Shown here piece by piece: positions 1 to 12,000 of a stretch of 64,000 nt of DNA. The stretch is from Stieleria maiorica (lineage in GTDB: Bacteria > Planctomycetota > Planctomycetia > Pirellulales > Pirellulaceae): the NCBI RefSeq assembly GCF_008035925.1, contig NZ_CP036264.1, positions 5,981,896 through 6,045,895 of the forward strand, read 5' to 3'. The translations under genes and the position numbers were made by a program. The number at the start of each line of letters is the position of its first letter. The first letter of the stretch is position 1. Under the pieces are notes generated by a model that was not told the origin of the DNA, did not search any database, and saw nothing but the letters and a program-made list of their open reading frames with translations.

Positions 1-3000
1 CGTACCAGCGGCGGATGGCGAGCCGGTTGCGCTCGTCGTATTCCGAGGCGACGGTCACGCCCGCGTCGTCTTGGGTCTCGATGACGTTGCCTTGGGCGTC
101 GTACTGGTACGTCAAAATCACTCGCGGCAGGTCGAGCGTGCCTTCGGGGTTGTTGTCGACGCTGGTCAGGCGATTAAGTGCGTCGTAGGTATGGACGTAA
201 TGACTGTTCACGTCCTGGGCCGTCAGCATGTTGCCGAGCGCGTCGTAAGTGAACGCGAGTGTGTTGACCAACGCCAGTGGATCCGTCGAATGTTCCGCTT
301 CGTTATACCAGCGTTCTTCTGTCAGGCGACCCGAGTGGTCATAATCGAACTCGCGACGGCGTCCGTTGCGGTCGATCATCTCGATCTGGTTGCCTTCACC
401 GTCGTAGGCGAAGGCTCGAACGTGCTCGGCGCCGGTGTTGGCAGCGAGGTCCGCGCCGCTGGGCGTCTCAAGCAATGCGATCGCTGCGTCGATGGTTAGG
501 TTTTCGTTGTAGAACGGATCACGCTCTTCGACGACGCGGTTAAGTTCGTCGTAAACCCAAGTGGTGATGTTGCCGACGGGATCTTGCAGCAGGATACGAT
601 TGTCGTTTGCGTCGTAGCGGAATTCGACCACTCCGCGGGCTTCGCCCTTGCGGTTTTCAAAACGCTCGGTCGTCGAGTTCCACCAGGCTTCGGCGTCAAT
701 CTGGCGTATCAATCGGTCCTTCGCGTCGTACTCGTAGTCCGTGATGCGGCTCTTTCGATCGGCAACCGGTGTTGCCGGTGTATCGTTCGGAGATTCTGGA
801 TTTACGATGATTTCCCAGTCCAATAGATGTCCGTCGTAGACGCTGCGGACGATTGTGGGCGGATGGTTGGGATCGCCTTCGAGGCCGGTCTGCTGTTCGA
901 TGACTCGTCCGGCTTTGTCGTAGAATGTCTTGCGGTATTCCACCAAGGTGCCGTCGGCTTCGTGCGTCGACTCTTCGGTGACCTGGCCAAATTGGTTGTA
1001 CTGGAATGTTTGATAGGTACCATCGGCGAAGGTGGCCTTGGACGGTGAACCGCAGGGGCAGGCGTCGGTGTAGTCATAGACGGTTGTGTTGCCGTTAAAA
1101 TCCGTGAACGATGCTCGGCGACCTTCATCGTCGTAGGTGAACGAAGACGTGTTGTCTTCTGCGTTCTTGATCCGGATCAAATTTCCCGCGCGGTCGTAGT
1201 TAAATGCCGTGACGTGACCGAGCGGGTTCGTGATCGACTTCACTCGATTGCCGTTATCGTAGGAGAACAACGTCACAATCGGTTCGGCGAAAGGATTGGC
1301 TTCGCTGCCCCGTTCAGTGATTTTGGTCACATTTCCACGAGCATCAAATTCTTGGTCAGTGATGAAGCCACGGCGGTCGACAATCCGTGTCTCCGCATCC
1401 GGATTTCTAGAGTCGCCATACTCCCGAAGCGTTGCCAAGCCAAGTGGATCGATCTCTTGTAGCACGTTTCCGCGGTCGTCGTAGATCAACGTCGTGGCAT
1501 TACCGTTGCCGTCGCGGACCACGCCGGTGTTTTGATCGGTTTGAAAATCTCGCTCGTCGACGCGATTGCCCAACGCATCAACGACGCCTTTGAATTCATA
1601 CAATCGTGTTTCGGCGTCCTGTTCGTAGACCGCTTCCATTACTTTGCGGCCCAGAGAATCGTAGGCATTGTCCAGATAGTGAGGCGGCGTTTGGCGATAC
1701 TCATAGCGGGTTTTTAGATCAATTTGATTGGTAACCTCTACCAGATCACCTTTCAGATCGTATTCGTAGCTAATCCTCTCGCCGGCCGGGTCGATTACAG
1801 ATGTGATGCGTCCACGATGATCGCGGATAAACTGGATGGATTCTCCGGACGTATGCGAGATGCCGTCTTCAGTGAATGTGACCACGTTTCCGTTGCGGTC
1901 CGTGACCGTTTGAAGACCGGTGAATTGGTTGTACCGGTACTTGGTGCCATCTTTGGTCGTCAAGGTGTAGACGTCAGGATTGATCCCGCCGCCCAAGGCT
2001 CCCAGAATGCCTCCGACTGCGACACTGGTGGTGTCAATGGTCAGTGTGTCGTAGACGCCCTCGTCCGGCGTAAAGACCGGCCGAGCGGTCGTGCCGAACC
2101 AGCTGGCTTGAAGGTCGGTCAGGTTGTAGGTGAAACCGATGCGCTGGCCATCTGGGTTGGTCAAATAGACTTTGGTCACGCCCGGTACAAATTTGTCGTT
2201 GCCTCCGTTGAAGGCTGATCCGCTACCGATCGCGGTGGCTTCGAAAATACGTGCGTCTTGGACACCGAGCTTCCATCCGTACCCAAAGTCGCCGGATTCG
2301 GTGGCTTCCAATGTGTCATAAACACGTGTGACTTCGATCGGGATTCCGGAGAGCGGAATCGTAAGGTCAGTCAGCTGCAATTGGAAATTTCCGGTCTGAA
2401 CGCTGCCTTCGACGTACACCATTGTCGGCTGGACGTAGCCGCGTCCGTTGCTGTCGAATGCGGTGACGATGATCGCGTAGGCATCGTTACTGACCAATGC
2501 CGGATCAAATACCGCTAACTCGCCCGCCCTGACTTCACTGGACGAGCGTTTGATCAGCACCCAGTCCGGGTCATCTATGTCGATATTTGCCAGAGAGACT
2601 CGGTCGGCACGGGCGTAGCGCACATCGTAGTACCAAAAATTGCCTTCGGGATCGTAGGCACTTCCCTCTATCAGTGTGGCGTTGCTGATGCGTTTGCCCA
2701 GCACGGGTTTGGTGATTTCGACGACGGGTTCACCCGCGTCGGACGGATCGGGATCGGGACGTGTCGGAAACCCCGGCTCACTTTCTTTGGGCGGATTGTT
2801 GCTCGACGGATTGACCACGGTGATGGTCGCGGACGTCGATCCCTCCAAGCCTGCGGCATCGTTGGCGTACGCTGTCAAAGAAATGTCACCTGTCGCAATC
2901 GTCGGCAATCTAACCAGCCCAAACGCGTCGAGTGTTACCGGTCGACCGTCGACTAATAGTCGAATGTCTGTGACTGCGACATTGTCGGTTGCCGTGACTC

Positions 3001-6000
3001 GCACCCGGTAGTCGGCCCCCAAATCGACCTGCGCCGTTCCTCGATGGGCTTGATCTCCGACGATCACCACCAGGTCGACTGCCGGTGGCTGGGTGTCATC
3101 GTTAATGGTGATCGTCCAGTCTTGCGAATCCGGTTGGCCCCGGTTGTCAGTCACAATGACCGTGACATCGACCGAATCATTTGCGAATCCTGTCGTCTCC
3201 CAAAGAATTCTTCCCTTGTTATCAATGGACATTCCCGCTGGAGCCGAGTCGCCGAGGCTCCAGGTCAGCGGGTCTCGATCGGGGTCTTCAGCGGCGACGG
3301 TATACCGGTACGTCGCGCCACGAGTGACCTGGGTATTGGGCGCCGATGTAATCGATGGCGGCTGATTGGTGATGACCGACAGCACGTAACCTTGGGTGCT
3401 GGTCGCGCCAAACTGATCGATGGCAAGAATCGAAATCAACGGCGTCCCAATATCGCTTTCCGTGGGCGTCCATGTCACCAAACCATCATTGATCTCCATC
3501 CCAGCTGGCGAACCGTCCGCCAATGCAATCGTCACGTTGTCACCATCCGCGTCAATCGCCCGGACTTGGTATTGGTAAAGCGAGCCGACCTCGGAATTGA
3601 AGACCGGAGCACTGGTGATAATTGGAGCACGGTTGCCCTTGGTCGGTCCGTCGGGGTTATTGGGGTCAACGGGTGCATCCGCCGAATTGACGACGAGCGT
3701 GTAGGATTGCGTGCCGAATCCGAGTTCGTCGCGGACTTCAACCAACACGTCATGGCTGCCGATTTGTCCGGAATTCGGCGTCCAGCGAATCACGCCGTTC
3801 GATTCATCGATCGACATGCCTGCTGGCGCGTTGACAAGCCGCCACCGCAGCGAGTCATTCTCGAAATCTTCGCCTCGTGCCGGGTACAGGTAGATTCTGT
3901 CAGACAGCGCAACCGTCGGGGGCACGGAGACAATTGCCGGCGCAAGATTGTTACAGCCGACATGTATCGTAAACCGCTGAGTGGCATGGCCCAGGAAAAT
4001 ATCGTTTGCGGTCAGAACGACTTGGTGTGATCCCAGTTGCTGGTCGTCGGGCAACCAGCGGATCTTGCCAGAAACCGCATCAATCGACATGCCGCGTGGC
4101 GCGACCGTTAGATTCCAAGTGATGGAATCGCCGTCTGGGTCCTTCGCCGAGGGATCATAGGCGTAGGATTGATCCAAGACGGCTGCAATCGGAGGAACGG
4201 AGTTAATGGATGGAGCAAGATTCGTGTCGACGGAGACGATGCCCAAACGAAAGGGTTGTCGTTTTTCGCCACCGCGCCCGTCCGAAACGATCACATCGAC
4301 CGCAACCGATGTGTCAGTGTCCAATGGTGGCGTCCAGGTGACCAGCCCATCGGATGTGATTTGCATTCCTTGGGGGGAAGCTCCGAGGGCATAGGTCAGT
4401 GCCTCGCCATCAGGATCAAACGCGGAAACTCGGTAGGACCAAGGCAAGCCGTGGCGAGCCTTGAGACGCGGCGTCGACGTAATTTCTGGAAACCGATTTA
4501 CCGTGGCGGCGTCAAGTAAGTCGATCGACCATTGCTGAACGGTTTCGCCGCCCCGGCAATCCCGAGCGACCACGCGAATGAACGTGTCAGCATCGGCTGC
4601 GTCAAAAGGAACACTCCAAGTCAGTCGATGGAACGATTCAACGATCTTTTCATCTGAATTCTCCAGCTCAACAGGTTCGATTGTCATACCAACGGGCATC
4701 ATTCCGTCAATCTCGAAGGTAATCGGATCACCGTCGGCATCTTGGGCGGTCAGCTCGTACTGGTAAGTGGCGCCTCGGACTGCTGTGCGGACTGGCTGCG
4801 ATGTGATCACCGGCGCGACATTCGGATCATCCACCGAAATGCTGAACGACTGCACATTGGATCCACCGCGTCCGTCGGTGACCTGCACTAGGACCTCGTG
4901 GGTGCCAACCTGTTCAAACGAAGGCTGCCAGACCATTGCTCCCAAGCTCGGATGAATGGTCATGCCGGCAGGTGCGACCGGCAACTGGAAGGTTAAAGGA
5001 TCCTTGTCAGGGTCTGTCGCGGACACGTTGTATCGATATAGTGCTCCAACCACGTTTGCGGTCACCGGTTGAGACTGAATCGCGGGACGGCGGTTGGGAC
5101 CGTCAGAGAGCTTTCGATTTGTAAAATCGACGTCTGAAACCACATGGTTGCGTGCAACGTGGACGGAGTAGCCATCGGCAATGGTGTAGTCAGGGACGAC
5201 AGACAGTCCGGCGGCGATAGGAATTTGTGTGTCGCCGATGACGGTCGCGATCGGTCCGTTGAGGTCGATCTCCAAAAGCAACGACTGACTACCGGAGGTG
5301 AACAAATCGTATGTGGTGGCAAAGATGGTTCCGTCACGATCAACGTCTAGGCCGATGACGCTGTACTCTAGGCCGCCGAGATTCGTCACCGCCTTGGTGA
5401 GAGGGTCGTATACGCCAATTGAGAACGGCTGTGACAAATGGGTGAACAACAACCGACCATCGGGGAGGACCGCGAGCGAGTCGACATCGGTGAATTGAGC
5501 GCCGAACACGGCCACTTCTGACCACTGCGAATTTTCCACGTCAATAATCGCGAGACGCTCTGCTTGCCCGTCCTGGTCAAGGGAAATTGCCGCGTAAAGA
5601 TTGACACCGTCGAAGGCCAACGCTTCAATGTTCTCCACGCCATCAAGCACGGCAACTTCGGTTGCAGTTCCGGTCTTGAGATCGAATCGGCTGACACGGT
5701 TGCTGTTGTGACCGAGGTAGGCCGTGTAGGGGGCGATGAACTCGAATGAGTCAGCCGGCAAACCGATCGAGGCAATTCGTACCGCCTGGCCGGTTTTTGG
5801 ATCAACTTCAAATACGTCGCCGTTGGCCTCGCTCATCGCGATCAAACGCGAACCGACAGGCCGTCCTGGATAGGTTTGCTCCCAGCCTTGCCGAGCCTCC
5901 TCACGAACGGTGTAGCGTCCTTCGGCGAGATCGGTGAACGCGTAGTCCCCGTTCTGGTCGGTGATCGTAAAGCGTTCACCAGCGTCGCGGACACCATTTT

Positions 6001-9000
6001 GATTCTGGTCCAGGAAGATGGTCCATCCGCCAGGCCCTTCGTCAAAACTCGATTCTGCGATCACAACGGGATCAACATCGACCACCGTCTTTCGTCCCCG
6101 AATCTCTCCGCCGGCGGAAGACCGCACATTGATCGTAAAACGCTGTTCATCGAAACCTCCTCGGCCGTCTTCGACCCGAACGGTCACCGGATGTATGCCG
6201 ATTGCGTCAGCAGAGAAAGTGCCTGTCACCAAGCCGTTGTCTGGATCAATCACTATTCCGTCGGGCCCGTCTAACAGCGAGTAGGACAGTGCATCCAGGT
6301 CCGGATCGATTGCATCGACGTCGTATTGATAGAAGGCGGATGCGTCAATCGACCCGATCGCGCCAATAGCATTGATGTCAGCTTCGCCGCGTGTTTCGTC
6401 TGGAAGCACATCGGTCAAACGGACGAAACGAAAGACGCTGTTCGCGTCGACAAACGGACCAATGTCGATCCCGGTGGGCTGGCCTTTGACCGTGCCGAGA
6501 TCGATCCAGTCGATGCCGTTTTCACTGATTTCGACTTGAAAGCTCTCAACGGCGCTACCGGCTTCGAAGATGTACAGATCCAGCCCCCCGGCGACATCCT
6601 GTTGATCGACCAGATAGTTGTCGACGAACTCCACGACCAGAACGCCGTCTTTCCCAAGTTCAGTGCGTGTCCCGAATTCGCCATTGGGTTCTGGCGGTCC
6701 CAATGCATTCTGAGGATTGTCATCGCCGACACCTGCGACATCCGGTCCCGGTTCATACCGAACGACGCGATCCGCGAAAGACAGATCACCTAGCGGGAAT
6801 TCGATTCCGAAGTGGGTCGTCGGGTCGGACGTGATTTCTACGGCGCGCAATGCGAGGCCTGCTCCAAGCGTGATGCCCGCGTCATACACAGATCGAGTCA
6901 TTGATGTTTTGGGATCGACGACGTAGACATTGGTCGAGGAACTATTGGCCGCGAGCAGACGCCCGTCGCTGGTGAATCCCAATCCGGTGACGACCATTCC
7001 TAGATCACCAACCGCGGAGACCGTCTTCCTATCCAAATCGATTTGTATCAGCGTGTCGGATGCTGGGGGAGGACCCTGGAAAGCGGATCCAAAAAGATCT
7101 CCCGACAATGGGTCAAAGGCCACATCGCCGTGAAATAACCACCCGGTATCGAACAACACCGTTGCCGCCCCGGTGCTGCGATCGACAAGATAGAGCTGAG
7201 AACTTTCGAAATCCGCCGCGATGATTCGTCCGTCAGGAAGGATCTCCAGCGAACTGGGAGCAGGCAATCCGGTCGCGCCAATAAAAGCTGTTTCTGCAGT
7301 TTCAAGGGATAGCTGATACAATCCGTCGGCATTGATGGCAAACGCTTCACCGGTTGAAGGGTCGATTGCGAGATCGCTAAGCTCCGAGACGGTGGTGCTG
7401 CCCACGACGACGGCGTTCGAATTCAGATCATCAACGCGGTACAATGACGTCGGATCGGCGAAGTCAATGCCATAAAGCACCGATCCGGTACTGCGAGCGG
7501 GAACTGTAATCGACGTTACTGGCTCACTAATGATCACTGGATCGTGGTTATCCGGATCCGGATGCACACAGACGATGAACTCCTGCGTCGCGACGCCGCC
7601 ACGGCCGTCAGACACTTCGAGCACAACTCGGTGATTGCCGATTTGTTTGACGGTCGGATTCCATGTGATAGTCCCAGTAGTCGGCGCGACTTGCATTCCA
7701 TCCGGGGCTTCTTGGAGGGAAAAGCTGAGTGGATCGTTATCGGAATCGATCGCACTGGCCGAATACAGATATTCGGGTTCGGCAATCCCTTCTGGTACGA
7801 AGTCGGCAATCAAACGGAAATCGAGATAAGAGACGACACCCAGATCGATTCCGCGAATCGCCAAAGTGTTTTCACCCACGTTGACGAGTGAATCTGAGAC
7901 ATTTGCTCGAAAGTAATCTCTCTGAGCACATCCACCGCCACCGCCTCCAATGCGCTGTCCATTCCAGAACAATTCGTATCGATTATCGACCGCACCATAC
8001 CATCGAATGTTTCTGACGTTGCTTGGGAGGTCAATTTCATGGCGAACGAGTAGGTCGGTGTTCGTGGGCCAATTTGTCCTGATAGGCGACGGAAGATTTG
8101 AGCACCCATTTCTCGGACTGCCAAAGGCCCCCTGTCCCACAAGAAAATCTGAGTCATCGAAACCAGGCTGTTCAAAACCTGGCAGGAATCCATGACTCCC
8201 GACCAAGTACTTTTGGCCAGCTTCCCCGTACGAGATAATTGGGATATCGGTGCCAAGAAACTCGAATGAAGTACTCGCTGTTGACGTTATCGGCACGGAC
8301 GTAAACACCGGTGGCCGGTTTGGCGGGGCTTCGAGCACCTCAATTGTGAAACGTTGCTCTGCGGTTCCACCTCGGCCGTCGCTGACGGTGACGACGACGT
8401 CGTGGTAGCCGATGTCGCTGATGCTGGGTTGCCAGACGACATCGGTCGTTCCCGGTGCGAAGTCCATCCCGGCGGGCTTGGTGGTCAAGGTGTAGCTGAG
8501 CGGGTCATCCTCGGGATCCGTCGCCAGCACCTCGTAGCGGTACTCTCGGTCGTACGCGGCTTCGATCTTCGGTAGCGACTCGATGATTGGCGCTTCGTTG
8601 AGCTTGCCGTAGAAGACGAGTTCGTAGTCGAATTGCTGCCGCGAAGGCGTGTGGAACGTGACGGTGGGCGAATCGGTGGTTTCCCCTGCTTCGAGCGTCC
8701 CATCGCGGACCGCTTCGGTGTAGTCGTAGTACGGCGTTCCGCCCGGCATGAACCCATCCGCACCGACCACCGAGACGGTTGGGTCGCTGATGTTCTTGAT
8801 TCCGACCAACAGAGGGACATCAGTTTCGAAGGTCCCTGTGTTCCTCGTCGCCAAGTCGACGAGAAGTCGGTCGTCAGAGTCTTTGAATGAAGTTCGACCG
8901 TAGACTTCTTGAAAAGTATCGGTGATATCGGAGAAGCGAGAAAAGTCTATGTCGTCTCCACTCGACAGACCGGTAATCGTAAGTGATGTTTGTGATTGTT

Positions 9001-12000
9001 GATCCAGTGCATCGAAGGCTGTGATTTCAAAGCGGTTCTCGCCAGGCCCAACCTCGACGTAGGCAAAAAAGCTCCCAGAGGCGTCGACAATATTGACTGG
9101 GCGGTCGTTAATTAAGACGTGAGTGATGGACACCTCCCGTTCCGTCGGCCCCCCTTTGCCGATAATCGAACGCGCATCTCCAGTGATTAGCGTCTGATCG
9201 CCTACTTCCACCCTGGAACGCGCTGTACGCGCATTGATGGTGAACTCGGGAACTCCGATCGGATCAAATGATTCGTTGTACTGCCAGTTGATGATGTCAT
9301 GGTTCCCCCAATCGGCGCCCGTGCCCGATGTGAATCCCACGAAGGCGGTTTCGCTATTGATGATTTGTGGAATATCTAGCTGCCGGGTTAATTGCGGCTG
9401 CTCGGGACGAATGTCGTTCTGGCTCACTCGAACTTCAAGTTCTGTTCCGTCGTAATCGACCCACGCGTACCAAATGGATCCGTTGTCGAAGTCGGGGGAG
9501 ATGTTTCTCGTGTGAGGCGCTCCCGATCCATGATTGACAGTTCCACCAACATTGATCCCGATATGGTTGGAGCTTGGATCCCTATTTGCAGCATTGCACC
9601 AAGTGTCGAATTCAACGCCTACACTTCTGGATATCCCTGCGTAGCCAATGCCCTGCCCGCTTGACCCGATACTCGAACTTACCGACTGGACAACAAAAAC
9701 AATCCCATCGGCACCGGCAATGCTGTTGCAGTCAAAGATTCGCCCGCCGCGATTTGTGATTCGAAAGCTAAATGCCGAACTGAAATCGGCGGCGTTAACT
9801 TGTGTGCTGCTAAAAAAACTACCGGCCTGACTGGGGCCAGCTGAAGTCACCCTCAACACCCGCCCGTCTTGAGAATTTAAGGTTCGGGCAGCACCATTGA
9901 GCTTTAAGGCTGACGTATCACTGAAATCTTTGAACTGCACGAACACCGAGCTTTCGGCTGAATCATTGCTTTGCTCGACGCTAGCAGAATCCGAGTTTTT
10001 GGGTGTCGCCGGATCAAGGCTTGATTGAATCTCACCCGGGGGGACGAGGTACGGTGAAATGTTTGTCGACGTTTGCGTCAGAACGTTTGATCGGCTAGAG
10101 GACTCAGTGACGGCAGCGATTCCAGTGCTTGTCGATTGAAGCCCACCTAAGTGCAATTCGGTGATACGTACTGTGCTCGCCGAATCAGCATCATCATTGA
10201 TAAGACGGAATACTAAGTTGGCCGTTTCGCCGGTTGTCAGGCCTGAAATGTCGACGACAACCTTATTTTCGGTGATCGTCACACCCGAGGCTGCCGCCGT
10301 CGCAATCTGCTCGGTCACATTGAAGAATGCATCGTGCCCACGGTCGATCGAAGGGACCAGTGAATTGCCAAATGGATCCAGTAGGGCAACTTCGAAGGCA
10401 TCATTAATGAAACCGGTGTCTGTCTCGTCAAACACTAGGTCATCAAAAGAAAATTCGAGCGCTGATGGTGCATCTGGAACGACAAATGCCTGTCCAAGTG
10501 TGACCAAGAACGAGTCCCCCTCGGTCATCACCGCACTGCAATTGTCGACCACGACCGAACCTGGGTTTTTGGTGTCGCCGTGTTGGGTGACGGTCCAGTT
10601 GTCGAGGTTGGGAAAGGCGCAGGATCCGACGCTGACTTCGAAGGTCTGGCTGTGGTCCTTGATCGGATCGCCGTCATCGGTGACCGTCACCGTGATCGGA
10701 TAGACCCCTTCGTCTTGGTTGGCAGAGGGTGTCCAACTGAATGCCCCGGTTTCCGGATCAATCGATGCGCCGTCTGGTGCTCCAGGGTCCAGTGAATACG
10801 TCAGTGTGTTCACAGGAGAATCGGGGTCGGTCGCGATCGCGGTGAAGGCCACCGTCTCGCCCAATTCCACCGTCACGTCGTTAATTGTTTGAAGCACGGG
10901 TGCTTCGTTAACTTCCAAGGCCGAAATCATCACTTCTTGAGAATCGGACCGCGAGGGATTCCCGTTGTCGGACACCGTGACTTGGATCACGTAATTCATC
11001 GGTGCTTCGGTTTCCGATGGCGTCCAGGTGAAGACGCCGGTAATCGGATCGATCGAGGAGGTCGGCGGGTTGCCGGTGACGCTAAAGGTCAGGTTGTTTG
11101 CCGGAATGTCGGGGTCCGTTGCGGTGGCAGTGAACCTCAGAGTTGTCTCTTCGTCGACCGTCTGGTCGGGGATGAAATCCAGCACCGGCTCCCGATTCAG
11201 TTCACCAACCGTGATTTCGAACGAGACCTGATCGGATAGGGTTGGCGTTCCGCTGTCCGTCACCGTCACCACGATCGGATACGTCCCCGGCCCGTCGGCC
11301 TCGCTCGGCGTCCAAGAGAACTCGCCGGTGGCCGAATCGATTTGGGCGCCCGTAGGTCCTTGTGTCAGAGTGTATTGCAGCAAGTTGGACGGGTGATCGA
11401 CGTCGGTAGCGGTGACGTGCAACGAGAAGAGGGCCTGCTCATCGATGGTTTGATTCAGAATTGGCTCCGCTACCGGCGCGACGTTCACTTCTCGCGCTGC
11501 AATCGTGAATGATTCGGTATCCGTTGCTCCATCCAGGTCGCTGACCACCACCACCACCGAATAGCTGCCCGGTCCTTGAAGCTCGGTTGGCGTCCAGGAA
11601 AGTTCGCCGGTCTGGGGATCAATCTGCATCCCGGCCGGAGAGGACTGCAGCGAATACGTCTGCGAATCACTCGGGAGGTCGATGTCGGTTGCGGAGGGCG
11701 AATACGTCCACTCGGTCAACTCGTCGACACCCTGGTTTTCAATCGCGTCCATCTCGGGTGCGGAATTCGCCACGGTCACCACAAAGGACTGCATGTCGGT
11801 CATAGCTTCTGGATCAACGTTGTCGCTGACGACGACCGACAGGTTGTACTGTTGACGCGATTGCTGTCCCGTGGGCGTCCAGCTGAATTGTCCGGTATCT
11901 GCGTCGATGCTTGCCCCGGGAGGCGCGCCGGCTGCAAGCCGGTACGTCAAACGGTTTTCCGGGATGTCTGGATCAGTCGCCTGGGCCGTGAACTGAACGG